Below, piece by piece: positions 41,202-50,351 of a DNA stretch of 64,000 nt (its first letter is position 1; every line of letters begins with the position of its first letter). Position numbers and translations under genes: made by a program. The notes beneath the pieces are model-generated. The model was given only the letters and a program-made list of their open reading frames with translations, had not been told where the DNA came from and searched no databases. The stretch is from JBCCEJ01 sp039030335 (GTDB lineage: Bacteria; Pseudomonadota; Gammaproteobacteria; HK1): assembly GCA_039030335.1 (NCBI GenBank), contig JBCCEJ010000006.1, positions 61,822 to 125,821 of the forward strand, written 5' to 3'.

Positions 41202-42230
41202 GTGCTTAGCGACTTCGACATTCGCATGCCTTCCATATGGGGTGGGCCGGTCGGGACGGCCCATATCCGGGGGGCGCCAGAGGACTTTTTTGTCCGGGAG
41301 ATTCTGGGCTTCCAACCCGAGGGCGACGGCGAGCACGTGTGGTTGTGGATACGCAAACGCGGCGTCAATACGCACTTTCTCGCAAGCCGGCTGGCACGTT
41401 GGGCGGGTGTTTCCGCGAAGGACGTGAGCTTCGCGGGCCAGAAGGACCGGCATGCGGTCACGGAACAGTGGTTCAGCGTCTACCTGCCGGGCCGGCGCAC
41501 GCCGCCTCTTTCAGGTCTGGCATCTGACGCCGAGTGTGACTTCACGGTGTTGTTGGTGACCCGTGGGCGGCGCAAGCTCGCAAGGGGTGCGCACCGCGGC
41601 AACTGGTTTCGATTGCAGCTCACCGAACTCGAAGTGCGATCACGCTCAGCGCTCGACGCACGCCTGCGCCGGATGTCCGCCTGCGGGGTGCCCAATGCGT
41701 TTGGTCCGCAGCGCTTCGGTCATGAAGCCGGAAACCTCGAGACCGCGCAGCGTTGGTTTGCGACAGGACGCCGCCCGCGCCAGACGCAGCAGCGTTCGAT
41801 GGCATTGTCGGCGGCCCGGTCATGGCTGTTCAATCGATATCTGGCTGCACGGATGCGGAACAACAGCTGGCATCGGTGTGTTGCTGGCGAGTGGGCGGCC
41901 GGAGGCGGGGGGTTGATCCCTGAACCCACGGGGCCGTTGTTTGGCCGGGGTCAAACTCACGCGAGCGACGTGGCCCTGGAACTCGAAACCGAGATTGCTG
42001 ATACCCATCGCCCGTGGGTGGATGCATTAGCCAAAGCCGGGCTCAAGCTCACACGGCGGCGGCTCAAGAGTCGTCCAACGGATCTGCAATGGTCGGTTGA
42101 GTCTCGCAGTAACGCATTGGAGCTTAGCTTCTACCTGCCGCGCGGTGAGTATGCGACGACGGTGCTGGCTGCGCTCGTCGAGGCGCGCGACGCGAGCGGA
42201 ATCGGTACGATTTCTGGCCGGGACGTCTAG
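41202..42230 (+). CDS. truD: tRNA pseudouridine(13) synthase
   Basis: 342 residues from a GTG (an ATG at 41226 is an alternative). APEDFFVREILGFQPEGDGE, VSFAGQKDRHAVTEQWFSVY with the catalytic Asp in GQKDRHA, and NAFGPQRFGHEAGNLETAQR are TruD motifs. The TRUD insertion domain and C-terminal YLPRGEYATTVL are present. It modifies U13 of tRNA-Glu. Its end overlaps the convergent MttB-family gene by 4 bases. Confidence 0.93.
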   Translation: MLSDFDIRMPSIWGGPVGTAHIRGAPEDFFVREILGFQPEGDGEHVWLWIRKRGVNTHFLASRLARWAGVSAKDVSFAGQKDRHAVTEQWFSVYLPGRRTPPLSGLASDAECDFTVLLVTRGRRKLARGAHRGNWFRLQLTELEVRSRSALDARLRRMSACGVPNAFGPQRFGHEAGNLETAQRWFATGRRPRQTQQRSMALSAARSWLFNRYLAARMRNNSWHRCVAGEWAAGGGGLIPEPTGPLFGRGQTHASDVALELETEIADTHRPWVDALAKAGLKLTRRRLKSRPTDLQWSVESRSNALELSFYLPRGEYATTVLAALVEARDASGIGTISGRDV

Positions 42231-43783
42231 TAGTTCTGGTCGGGCATCGAATCCTTGCGCTTTTCGATGAACTCCCGGAGTGCCTCATCGATACCTGGAT
42301 CGATCGCGGGCGCGGTGTAGCTCGCGAGCTGATCGCGACATTGACGGTTGGCGCGGTCGGCTGCGCTCAGCGAACCTTCCGCCTGCCATTGCTCGAAGCT
42401 GTTGTTGTCGGCGATCGTCGAGCGGTAGAAAGCCTGTTCGAAGTTGCCTTGCGTATGCTCACATCCGAGGAAATGTTCGCCGGGTGCGACCTGGCGAAAC
42501 GCATCCATCGCCTGGCCGTTGACACTCATGTCGACGCCGCCGCAGAAGCGCTGGATCATGCCGGCCTGATCGGCATCCATCATGAACTTCTCATAGCTCA
42601 TGACGAGTCCGCCTTCGAGCCAACCCGCCGTGTGCAGCATGAAATTGACGCCGGCCAGCATGGCGGTTTGCAGCGTATTGGCTGATTCGAAAGCCGCCTG
42701 TGCGTCGGGAAGTTTGGACGCGCAAAGCCCGCCGCCGCTACGAAAAGGTACACCCAGCCGTCGCGCTAACTGGGCCGCGACGTACATGACCAGTGAAGGC
42801 TCCGGTGAACCGAATGTCGGCGCGCCCGACTGCATTGAAAGAGAACTCGCGAATGTGCCGAACACCACTGGCGCACCCGGTCGCACGAGCTGCGTGAAGG
42901 CCATGCCGGCAAGCGCCTCGGCCAGGATCTGCGCGGCCGTGCCTGCGACGGTAACCGGCGACATCGCACCGGCCAGGATGAACGGTGATACGACCGTCGC
43001 CTGATTGTTGGCCGCGTAGACCTCCGCTGCTCCCAGCATCGTGCTGTCGAACACGAGGGGCGAATTGGCGTTGATGAGGTTGATGAGCACTGTGTTCTGA
43101 TCGACGAACGCGTCGCCGAACACTACCTTGGCGAGGTCGACGGAATCCTGCGCCCGCTCTGGTGCCGTCACTGAACCCATAAAGGGTTTGTCGCTGTACC
43201 GGATGTGGCTGTACACCATATCGAGGTGTCGCTTGTTGACCGGTACGTCGACCGGCTCGCACACGGTGCCGCCGGAATGGTGCAGCGCCGGCGCCATGTA
43301 GGAGAGCTTCACGAAGTTCTGGAAGTCCTCGAGCGTCGCGTAGCGTCTCTCACCGTCGAGGTCGCGTACGAAGGGCGGCCCGTAGGCGGGTACGAGGACC
43401 ATCGCGTCGCCGCCGATCTGAACACTGCGCTCGGGGTTGCGGGCGTGCTGCGTGAATGTTTTCGGTGCGTTCGACGTGACGATGCTGCGACACATTCCGG
43501 TCGGGAAGCGCACGCGTTCGTCGTCGATGTCAGCGCCCGCTTCACGGAACAGTTCGAGTGCCCTGGGGAACTCGCGGAACTCGATCCCAACCTCCGACAG
43601 GATGGTCTCCGCATTGGCCTCTATGGCCGCCAGGGTCTCTTCGCTCGCAAGCTCGTAAGTTGGCGTGATGCGCTGGATGTAGGCGGGCCCGCTGGCTCGA
43701 CCGCCCTGTGCGCGTTGCGCCCGACGGGCCTCACGTGCTGAACCGCCTCGGCGGCGGCGTCCGGAAGAGCTTGGTTCACTCAT
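42227..43783 (-). CDS. Trimethylamine/betaine methyltransferase (MttB) family protein, non-pyrrolysine
   Basis: 518 residues. RITPTYELASEETLAAIEAN, ATLEDFQNFVKLSYMAPALH, LINANSPLVFDSTML, GAMSPVTVAGTAAQILAEAL and TQLVRPGAPVVFGTFASSLS match MttB throughout. The frame contains no internal amber codon, so this belongs to the non-Pyl MttB superfamily. Characterised non-Pyl members demethylate glycine betaine, proline betaine or carnitine, passing the methyl to a corrinoid protein. No corrinoid protein gene lies beside it. The N-terminus carries an unusual Arg/Gly/Ser-rich stretch of 30 residues. BHMT-like and FolD genes nearby suggest a methyl-group metabolism. Confidence 0.88.
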   Translation of the reverse strand: MSEPSSSGRRRRGGSAREARRAQRAQGGRASGPAYIQRITPTYELASEETLAAIEANAETILSEVGIEFREFPRALELFREAGADIDDERVRFPTGMCRSIVTSNAPKTFTQHARNPERSVQIGGDAMVLVPAYGPPFVRDLDGERRYATLEDFQNFVKLSYMAPALHHSGGTVCEPVDVPVNKRHLDMVYSHIRYSDKPFMGSVTAPERAQDSVDLAKVVFGDAFVDQNTVLINLINANSPLVFDSTMLGAAEVYAANNQATVVSPFILAGAMSPVTVAGTAAQILAEALAGMAFTQLVRPGAPVVFGTFASSLSMQSGAPTFGSPEPSLVMYVAAQLARRLGVPFRSGGGLCASKLPDAQAAFESANTLQTAMLAGVNFMLHTAGWLEGGLVMSYEKFMMDADQAGMIQRFCGGVDMSVNGQAMDAFRQVAPGEHFLGCEHTQGNFEQAFYRSTIADNNSFEQWQAEGSLSAADRANRQCRDQLASYTAPAIDPGIDEALREFIEKRKDSMPDQNY

Positions 43784-43977
43784 AGTGCGGTCCGGGGCTT
43801 ACATGCAACGGCGAAGTATCCGGCGGGTGTAGGACGCGGGCTTCCGACCGCGCGACCCTACATTGTCTGGCCGCGCCATCGTCGCGTGGGCGCCGCGAAC
43901 CAGTCCAACGGTGCACATTTAGTTGCGCACTTTTAGAATAGGGCGCAGATAAATCCCCGACTGGGCGAACTGACACC

Positions 43978-45165
43978 ATGAACGACTCCACCCGGCCTGC
44001 CGCTTTCAATTGGGAAGACCCGCTCTTGCTGGATGAAGAGCTTGAAGAGGATGAGCGGCTCGTACGCGATTCCGTGCGCGAATACTGTCAGAAAGAGTTG
44101 ATGCCGCGCGTACGCGACGCCAACCGGCACGAACGTTTCGACCGGGAAATCCTGAACGAGATGGGTGCGCTCGGCATGCTCGGCAGCACGATTAACGGTT
44201 ACGGCTGTGCCGGGCTGAGTTACGTCTGCTACGGACTGGCGGCGCGCGAGGTCGAAGGAGTGGACAGCGGCTACCGTTCTGCGATGAGCGTGCAGTCGAG
44301 TCTCGTCATGCACCCTATCAATGCCTACGGTACGGAAGCACAGCGGGAAAAATACTTGCCGAAGCTCGCCAGTGGTGAGTGGGTGGGCTGTTTCGGGCTG
44401 ACCGAACCGGACCATGGGTCGGATCCGGGCGGCATGAAGACCCGGGCAGTCAAAGTGGACGGCGGCTATCGGGTCTCCGGGGCCAAGATGTGGATCACCA
44501 ACTCGCCGCTGGCCGATGTGTTCGTGGTCTGGGCCAAGACCGAAGATGACGTTATCCGGGGCTTTGTACTCGAGCGCGGCATGGACGGTCTGACGACGCC
44601 GCGAATCGAAGGTAAGTTCTCATTGCGCGCTTCTACCACGGGCGAGATCGTCATGGATAACGTGCTCGTGCCCGACGAGAATCTGTTGCCCAACGTGCAG
44701 GGATTGAAGGGCCCGTTCGGTTGCCTGAACCGGGCGAGGTACGGCATTGCGTGGGGCGCGATGGGAGCCGCGGAGTTCTGCTGGAAACAGGCGCGCCAGT
44801 ACACGCTCGACCGCAAACAATTCAACCGCCCGCTGGCGGCAAATCAGCTGATTCAGAAGAAGCTGGCAGACATGCAAACGGAGATCACGTTGGGGCTCAC
44901 CAGCGCGCTCCGGCTCGGCCGGCTGTTCGACGCCGGGCGTGCCGCGCCTGAGGCGATCTCGCTTTTGAAGAGAAACAACTGCGGGAAGGCGCTTGATGTC
45001 GCCCGAATGGCGCGCGATATGCACGGCGGCAATGGCGTGTCAGATGAGTACCATGTGATCCGACACTGCATGAACCTCGAGGCGGTTAACACCTACGAAG
45101 GTACGCACGATGTGCATGCACTGATCCTCGGGCGCGCACAAACCGGCATTCAGGCCTTCATGTAG
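43978..45165 (+). CDS. gcdH: Glutaryl-CoA dehydrogenase
   Basis: 395 residues. FNWEDPLLLDEELEEDERLV is the typical GcdH start. GVDSGYRSAMSVQSSLVMHP, CFGLTEPDHGSDPGGMKTRA and KMWITNSPLADVFVVWAK line the FAD and substrate pocket. NTYEGTHDVHALILGRAQTG carries the catalytic Glu. It oxidises and decarboxylates glutaryl-CoA to crotonyl-CoA in lysine, tryptophan and some aromatic degradation routes. It is divergent from the MttB-family gene over 194 bases. Confidence 0.93.
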   Translation: MNDSTRPAAFNWEDPLLLDEELEEDERLVRDSVREYCQKELMPRVRDANRHERFDREILNEMGALGMLGSTINGYGCAGLSYVCYGLAAREVEGVDSGYRSAMSVQSSLVMHPINAYGTEAQREKYLPKLASGEWVGCFGLTEPDHGSDPGGMKTRAVKVDGGYRVSGAKMWITNSPLADVFVVWAKTEDDVIRGFVLERGMDGLTTPRIEGKFSLRASTTGEIVMDNVLVPDENLLPNVQGLKGPFGCLNRARYGIAWGAMGAAEFCWKQARQYTLDRKQFNRPLAANQLIQKKLADMQTEITLGLTSALRLGRLFDAGRAAPEAISLLKRNNCGKALDVARMARDMHGGNGVSDEYHVIRHCMNLEAVNTYEGTHDVHALILGRAQTGIQAFM

Positions 45166-45187
45166 GCGCTCCGGTCGAACCGTTCGG

Positions 45188-45210
45188 GTCGCCGGCGTGA
45201 AGCCGGCGAC
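45188..45210. terminator. 9-bp hairpin between convergent gcdH and folD
   Basis: GTCGCCGGC (45188-45196) pairs with GCCGGCGAC (45202-45210) around GTGAA. It lies between the two stops (45165 and 45220), which suits a bidirectional terminator. No T-run follows on either strand. Confidence 0.5.
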
Positions 45211-45219
45211 GTCTGCGGA

Positions 45220-46101
45220 TCAGCCCGTCAGATTTCCGGCTGCCTTGACCGTGTTTCCCATCAGCATGGCAACCGTCATTGGACCCACGCCTCCGGGTAC
45301 TGGCGTGATCGCGCCGGCGACCTCTTTCACGGCGTCGTAGTCGACATCGCCAACCAGCCGGTAGCCGCGCGGTGCGTCGGCGTCGTCGACACGATTGATG
45401 CCGACATCAATAACGATGGCGCCGGGCTTGACCATGTCCGGCGTCACGTAGTTGGCTCGACCGATGGCGGCGACGACGATGTCTGCGAGCCGCGTAATGC
45501 TGGTGAGGTCGGGCGTGCCGCTATGGCAGACGGTTACCGTGGCGTTCGCGTTGGCGGCTTTCTGCACGAGGATATTCATCGCCGGCTTGCCGACGATATT
45601 GCTGCGGCCGATGATGACCACGTGCTTGCCCGCGACTTCCAGGCCGCTGCGGACGATCAACTCGGGGATGCCGGCAGGCGTGCAGGGCTTCAACGTATCC
45701 AGCCCGATGACTAGCCGGCCGACGTTGGTCGGATGGAATCCATCGACATCTTTGTCCGGATCGATCCGCTCGATGACGCGGTCTTCGTCAATGTGATCGG
45801 GCAGCGGCAACTGGACGAGGATGCCATGCACTGTGGCATCGGCGTTCAACTGGTCGACCAGCGCGAGCAGGTCATCTTCGGAGATGTCGCCGGACGGCGT
45901 ATGCAGCACCGATTTGATGCCAACTTCGTCGCATGCTTTGCGCTTCATGCCGATGTAGGCTTTGGACGCCGGGTTGTCGCCCACGAGCACGGCGGCCAGG
46001 CAGGGCGTGGTGCCTTTCGCGAGCAGTGCGTCAGCCGCGGCGCGCGCCTCGTGACGAATTTCCTGGGCAATTTTCTTGCCATCAATGATTTGTGCAGACA
46101 T
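45220..46101 (-). CDS. folD: Bifunctional methylenetetrahydrofolate dehydrogenase/cyclohydrolase
   Basis: 293 residues. LAAVLVGDNPASKAYIGMKR holds the catalytic Lys/Tyr region, and GILVQLPLPDHIDEDRVIER and DVDGFHPTNVGRL follow. VVIIGRSNIVGKPAMNIL is the NADP-binding loop, and AITPVPGGVGPMTVAMLMGN is the C-terminal signature. It interconverts methylene-, methenyl- and formyl-tetrahydrofolate. The ATG at 46101 (MSAQIIDGKK) fits homologues. It is divergent from the BHMT-like gene over 206 bases. Confidence 0.95.
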   Translation of the reverse strand: MSAQIIDGKKIAQEIRHEARAAADALLAKGTTPCLAAVLVGDNPASKAYIGMKRKACDEVGIKSVLHTPSGDISEDDLLALVDQLNADATVHGILVQLPLPDHIDEDRVIERIDPDKDVDGFHPTNVGRLVIGLDTLKPCTPAGIPELIVRSGLEVAGKHVVIIGRSNIVGKPAMNILVQKAANANATVTVCHSGTPDLTSITRLADIVVAAIGRANYVTPDMVKPGAIVIDVGINRVDDADAPRGYRLVGDVDYDAVKEVAGAITPVPGGVGPMTVAMLMGNTVKAAGNLTG

Positions 46102-46307
46102 GACGCCATCCCGTCGTTCAAATGCGGAGCGCAGCATAACGGTCGGGCACGAGCCCGCAAGGCCGGTGGCGCATTTCGCACAGTCGCAGTCGCGATGAAG
46201 GTGGGCCGCAAAGCAGTCGAAAGCGGCGGAACTGTGGTCCGTATCGCTGAAACCCGCGAGCCATAAACGGTATATTCGTCATATATCGATGCCCGGAGCT
46301 TATTCAC

Positions 46308-47333
46308 ATGCAGTCCAGACTCCACGACCTGCTCGCGGAACGCGGGTCGCTGCTGGCCGATGGCGCCACCGGCACCAACTATTTCAGCATGGGTCTGAAC
46401 GCTGGTGATGCGCCCGAGATGTGGAACGTGGAACATCCGGAGCGCGTCGCGCGGCTCCACCGCCAATTCGTAGACGCCGGCGCCGACATCTTGCTCACCA
46501 ATTCCTTTGGCGGCACGCGCTACCGGTTACAGCTGCATCATGCAGAGGGCCGTGTCGCAGAGTTGAACGAAGCGGCCGCCAGGATCGCGAAGACCGAAGC
46601 CGCACGGGCCGGCCGTCCGGTGCTGGTAGCAGGCTCCATGGGACCGACCGGCGAGATTTTCGAGCCCGTTGGTTCACTGTCACCGACTGACGGTGAGGCG
46701 GCGTTTCGCGAGCAGGCGGAAGCGCTCGCCGCTGGTGGCGCCGACGTGCTATGGCTTGAAACACTTTCCTCGCGCGAAGAGGTAGAGGCCGGCTTGAAGG
46801 CTGCCGACGGTCTCGGATTGCCGGTGGTATGCACGGTCAGTTTCGATACCAACGGCGCCACGATGATGGGTGTTACGCCGAGGAGCTTCGCGGAATTTGT
46901 GCCGGGCACCGTCCCTTCGCTTTGCGCTTGCGGAACCAACTGCGGCGTCGGTGCCGCCGAGGTTGTGGCGTGCATCTCGGAAATGAAGAAGATCGTGGGT
47001 GACGAGGTCATCCTGGTGGCGAAGGCGAACTGCGGCATCCCGCAATGGGTGGATGACGCAATTCACTACGATGGCACGCCCGCTCTGATGGCTGATTATG
47101 TGCATCTCGCGCACGCCGCGGGCGCGCGCATCATCGGTGGTTGCTGCGGCACCTCACCGGATCACCTGCAGGCGATGCGCGCGGCTATGGATTCGATCGA
47201 GCCGGCCGCTACACCGGACGTCGAAACCATCGAGAACAGCCTCGGGCACATCTCGGATGGTATCAAACGTCAGATTACCGGCGCCCCGAATACCGCGTCG
47301 CCGCGTGCAGGACGTCGCCGCCGGCGTGGCTAA
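46308..47333 (+). CDS. bmt: Homocysteine S-methyltransferase, betaine-homocysteine methyltransferase-like
   Basis: 341 residues. LLADGATGTNYFSMGLNAGD at the start, ILLTNSFGGTRYRLQLHHAE, and VLVAGSMGPTGEIFEPVG belong to the family. The zinc cysteines are in CGTNCGVGAAEVV and IIGGCCGTSPDHL. The sequence most resembles the bacterial betaine-homocysteine methyltransferase group, which makes methionine and dimethylglycine, but dimethylsulfoniopropionate- or S-methylmethionine-type donors remain possible. The C-terminus ends in an Arg-rich tail. A TATATT at 46270-46275 may be the -10 element. Confidence 0.85.
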   Translation: MQSRLHDLLAERGSLLADGATGTNYFSMGLNAGDAPEMWNVEHPERVARLHRQFVDAGADILLTNSFGGTRYRLQLHHAEGRVAELNEAAARIAKTEAARAGRPVLVAGSMGPTGEIFEPVGSLSPTDGEAAFREQAEALAAGGADVLWLETLSSREEVEAGLKAADGLGLPVVCTVSFDTNGATMMGVTPRSFAEFVPGTVPSLCACGTNCGVGAAEVVACISEMKKIVGDEVILVAKANCGIPQWVDDAIHYDGTPALMADYVHLAHAAGARIIGGCCGTSPDHLQAMRAAMDSIEPAATPDVETIENSLGHISDGIKRQITGAPNTASPRAGRRRRRG

Positions 47334-47423
47334 TGCGCGCCGCGGGGCCGCCCCGGGGCCGGTAGCACGAGCAAGCTTGATTGTGCCGCCGCTGCCCACA
47401 CCTCTGTCCGGATTGTCCAAACG

Positions 47424-47861
47424 ATGGAACCCCCGATGCCCTCCCCGATGACTCCGCAAGACGCGCTGGTTGCGCTGATGGTCACTACTTCCGCCGCCGA
47501 CGAACGTATGGGGGCGCCCGAGTTGCTCTCCATCAGCCGCATGATCGATGGTTTGCCTGTTTTCGAGGACTATGACGAAGAGCGTGTCCGGCATATCAGT
47601 GAGATGGTGTTCGACATGCTCGAAGCGGACGACGGGCTCGATGCCATCGTCGGTCTGGCACACGATGCGTTACCCGAACAGCTGCGCGAAACCGCCTACG
47701 CCCTCGCCTGCGATGTCGTGGCGGCGGACGGACAAGCCAATATTCATGAGCTTCGTTGGCTTGAGATGCTACGCCATCGAATCGGCGTGGGACGGTTGCC
47801 GGCAGCAGCGATAGAACGCGGCGCCCGCGCGCGCTATCAGCGGATTCCCGAACCCGGCTAG
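47424..47861 (+). CDS. TerB-like protein
   Basis: 145 residues. DALVALMVTTSAADERMGAP at the N-terminus and YALACDVVAADGQANIHELR with a D-G-x-h-x-x-x-E motif are the paired acidic helices of the TerB (tellurite resistance/DjlA N-terminal) fold, thought to bind metal. No other ter gene is present, so a role in tellurite resistance is not supported. It lies 90 bases after the methyltransferase gene on the same strand. Confidence 0.82.
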   Translation: MEPPMPSPMTPQDALVALMVTTSAADERMGAPELLSISRMIDGLPVFEDYDEERVRHISEMVFDMLEADDGLDAIVGLAHDALPEQLRETAYALACDVVAADGQANIHELRWLEMLRHRIGVGRLPAAAIERGARARYQRIPEPG

Positions 47862-47908
47862 AGGTCTGCAAACAGCGCCAGAGGTGGACTGCCCGGGAGC
47901 GTACACGC

Positions 47909-50296
47909 CTAGAAAATACTCATCTGGCGGTCCGTGAGTGCAGCGAAGCTCGTGTCTTTGAACTGCAGGATCGCGTCGGCCACCGGCGCCAGTTGCCGCG
48001 TAAGGTAATGGTCGTAGTCCGGCGTGGCGTGTAGCGCCGTTACAGGCTGCGGACCCTGCAATGTGATGACGTAGCGCACCCAGCCGTGGCGCTGCCCGGC
48101 AAGCTTCGCTGCCTGCACTTGGGGTGGGACGTTACGTTCGTATTCGTCCGCGTTGCGGCGCAGGCGTTTGCGGTATACCAGCTTGTCGTCCAGTTCCCCG
48201 GCCAGCAGGGCGCCCGCTGTCTCGGTCACGAACGCTTCATAGGGTTCGTCCGCGAATACGCGTCGCAGTAGTTCGCGCTGAAACTCGCGGGCCAGCATCG
48301 TCCAGTCAGTGCGCACGCTCTCCAGGCCCTTGAAGACGAGTTCAGAGTCGCCGTCGTTGGTCGTGACAAGGCCGGCGTAGCGCTTTTTGCTGCCGAGTTC
48401 CGAGCCTCTGAGCGTCGGCATGAGAAAGCGACTGAAGTGCGTCTCGAACTCGACTTCGAGTCGCGATTCCAGCTCGTGCTCGCGAGCGATGGTTTTTCGC
48501 CACCACTCGTTCAGATCGGCAGCGAGCCGTTCGCCGACCCGCTGCGCGCGGCCGCGGTCGGCGCCAGCTCCCAACCACACGAACAAAGAATCGGTGTCTC
48601 CGTATATGACCTTGTGGCCTGCTTCCTCGATCCAGGTCTGGGAACGCTTCAGCACCTCGTGACCGCGCCGCGTGATGCTCGAGGCGAGGCGTGGATCGTA
48701 GAATCGGCAACCACTCGAACCGAGCACCCCATAGAAGCTGTTCATGATGATCTTGATGGCGTGTGAAAGCGCCCCGTCGTGCTGCTGTTTGGCTGCATCG
48801 CGCGCTTGCCAGAGATGCTCGATGAGTTCCGGAAGGATTGCTCCCTCCCGTGCGAAGGATGCACCGAGGTAGCCTTCCACCGGGGTGTCGCCCGGTGCCC
48901 ACAGACCCAGTGGGTCAATTTGAAAAGTGCGGATGATGCTTGGATAAAGGCTCTTGAAATCCAGTAGCAGAACGTTTTCGTAAATGCCCGGCACGGAGTC
49001 GAGCACGTGTCCGCCAGGGCTGCCGCCGCCGCTGTTGGCAGCGCCGATGTCGAGTCCGACGCGGCCGCGTCGATGCAGCCGCGGCAGATACAAGTTGTCG
49101 AGGCTCGCGACTGCACCGCCAAGCCTGCCCAGCGCGAGCCCGGTCAGCTGTGCACGTGACACGCTCATATTGACGAGATTGGTGGCCTTGAAGATGTCGG
49201 CGACAAGGCGGCAGTCTTCGAGGTTGTAAGCGATCAGCGCGGCCGGGTCATCGCGGTGCAGCCGTTCGATTTCAGCACCGCGGTCGTGCTGGTCGTCGTC
49301 GATCAGTTTCCCGCGTCCGAGTAACTCGCGGGCGACCGCGTCCAGTCGGAAGTCTTCGAAGTTGAAGAACGCTGCGCGCAGGCATTCGATGCCGTCCAGC
49401 GCCACGCGTCCGGGGATGCGGGCCATCGGCATTGAACTCGCGCTCCCGGCGGGCAGCACGCGGGCGACCTGCCCGCCCCGGCCCAGTCTGAAAGGGAGGC
49501 CATGCACGGCAAAACGCCGCTCCAGCGCGCTCAGGTCGAAGCCGGTTACGTTCCAGCCGATGATGAGATCCGGATCGAAGCGCTCAAACCATTCGAGCAG
49601 GGCACGCAATGCGGTCGCCTCATCCGGTACCGGCTCGATCGGCAGACCGGTCAAACGCGGGTCCGCGCTGTCGGCTGGCCGGGCACCGGACACCACGATG
49701 ACATGCTCTGTCAGATGTTCGCCCCGTTCCAGATGGAGCCCTGCCGACAGCAGCTCACCATCGAATCCGCGGGTTTCGATGTCCAGCGATACACGGCTCA
49801 GCGCTGGTGCCGCGCCGTTCGGTCGGAGCTTCGGGTTGATGGCCTCAAGGTAGCCCCGGCGCTGGCTCAACGGGCCCTCGATGCGCACGCCGGCCCGAAT
49901 GAAGCGCTCCATCAGGTATCGATCCACGGCGCGCACGTCGGACTCCAGCAGCCGGATGTTCGCCAGTTCGCAGTCCTGGCGGGCCGCTTGTAGTGACCTT
50001 TGCCCGGTGAAGTACAGGCCGTCCACCGGCTCGCCTGTAGGGGTCAGCAGATCGAGTGGCTTGCGGCGGGCTACCAGCCGTTGCGCGCCCGGTGGCAAGG
50101 TCTCGGTACGACGTACGAAACAGACGGCCTCCTGATTGTCCAGGACCACTCTTACCGGACCGTTCTGACTCGCGCACCAGAGCACGATCTCACTCAGGCG
50201 AGACCCGTTACGTCCCATCTGAGCCTCGTGCCAGTCGCGCGTCAGGATGAATCCATCGACGCCCGCTTCGCCTCGGTCAGCCGGCGGCGTGCGCAA
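47909..50296 (-). CDS. polB: DNA polymerase II
   Basis: 795 residues, B-family. GFILTRDWHE is the PolB-type start. Exonuclease motifs are SLDIETRGF (Exo I), IIGWNVTGFDLSALERR (Exo II) and IAYNLEDCRLVADI (Exo III region). Polymerase motifs are LLDFKSLYPSIIRTFQ (A), KIIMNSFYGVLGSSGCRFYD (B) and VIYGDTDSLFVWLG (C). It is an SOS-type repair polymerase with proofreading. The only in-frame start near the expected N-terminus is a TTG at 50296, so the exact start is uncertain. Its 5' end faces acpH. Confidence 0.93.
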   Translation of the reverse strand: MRTPPADRGEAGVDGFILTRDWHEAQMGRNGSRLSEIVLWCASQNGPVRVVLDNQEAVCFVRRTETLPPGAQRLVARRKPLDLLTPTGEPVDGLYFTGQRSLQAARQDCELANIRLLESDVRAVDRYLMERFIRAGVRIEGPLSQRRGYLEAINPKLRPNGAAPALSRVSLDIETRGFDGELLSAGLHLERGEHLTEHVIVVSGARPADSADPRLTGLPIEPVPDEATALRALLEWFERFDPDLIIGWNVTGFDLSALERRFAVHGLPFRLGRGGQVARVLPAGSASSMPMARIPGRVALDGIECLRAAFFNFEDFRLDAVARELLGRGKLIDDDQHDRGAEIERLHRDDPAALIAYNLEDCRLVADIFKATNLVNMSVSRAQLTGLALGRLGGAVASLDNLYLPRLHRRGRVGLDIGAANSGGGSPGGHVLDSVPGIYENVLLLDFKSLYPSIIRTFQIDPLGLWAPGDTPVEGYLGASFAREGAILPELIEHLWQARDAAKQQHDGALSHAIKIIMNSFYGVLGSSGCRFYDPRLASSITRRGHEVLKRSQTWIEEAGHKVIYGDTDSLFVWLGAGADRGRAQRVGERLAADLNEWWRKTIAREHELESRLEVEFETHFSRFLMPTLRGSELGSKKRYAGLVTTNDGDSELVFKGLESVRTDWTMLAREFQRELLRRVFADEPYEAFVTETAGALLAGELDDKLVYRKRLRRNADEYERNVPPQVQAAKLAGQRHGWVRYVITLQGPQPVTALHATPDYDHYLTRQLAPVADAILQFKDTSFAALTDRQMSIF

Positions 50297-50351
50297 ACTT
50301 CCGCTGCTCTGCTTGGTCGGGCACAGGTGTTATCGTCGGCTCTGGCATCCC

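Noticed and set aside
40239..41453. 404-codon open frame on the minus strand
   Set aside because: It spans the opposite strand of ispD, ispF and truD, all clearly real.
42227..43783. Pyrrolysine in the MttB-family protein
   Set aside because: The frame has no internal TAG and is full length without one, so it is a non-Pyl member.
47424..47861. Tellurite-resistance operon
   Set aside because: Only a TerB-like fold is present; no other ter genes occur nearby.
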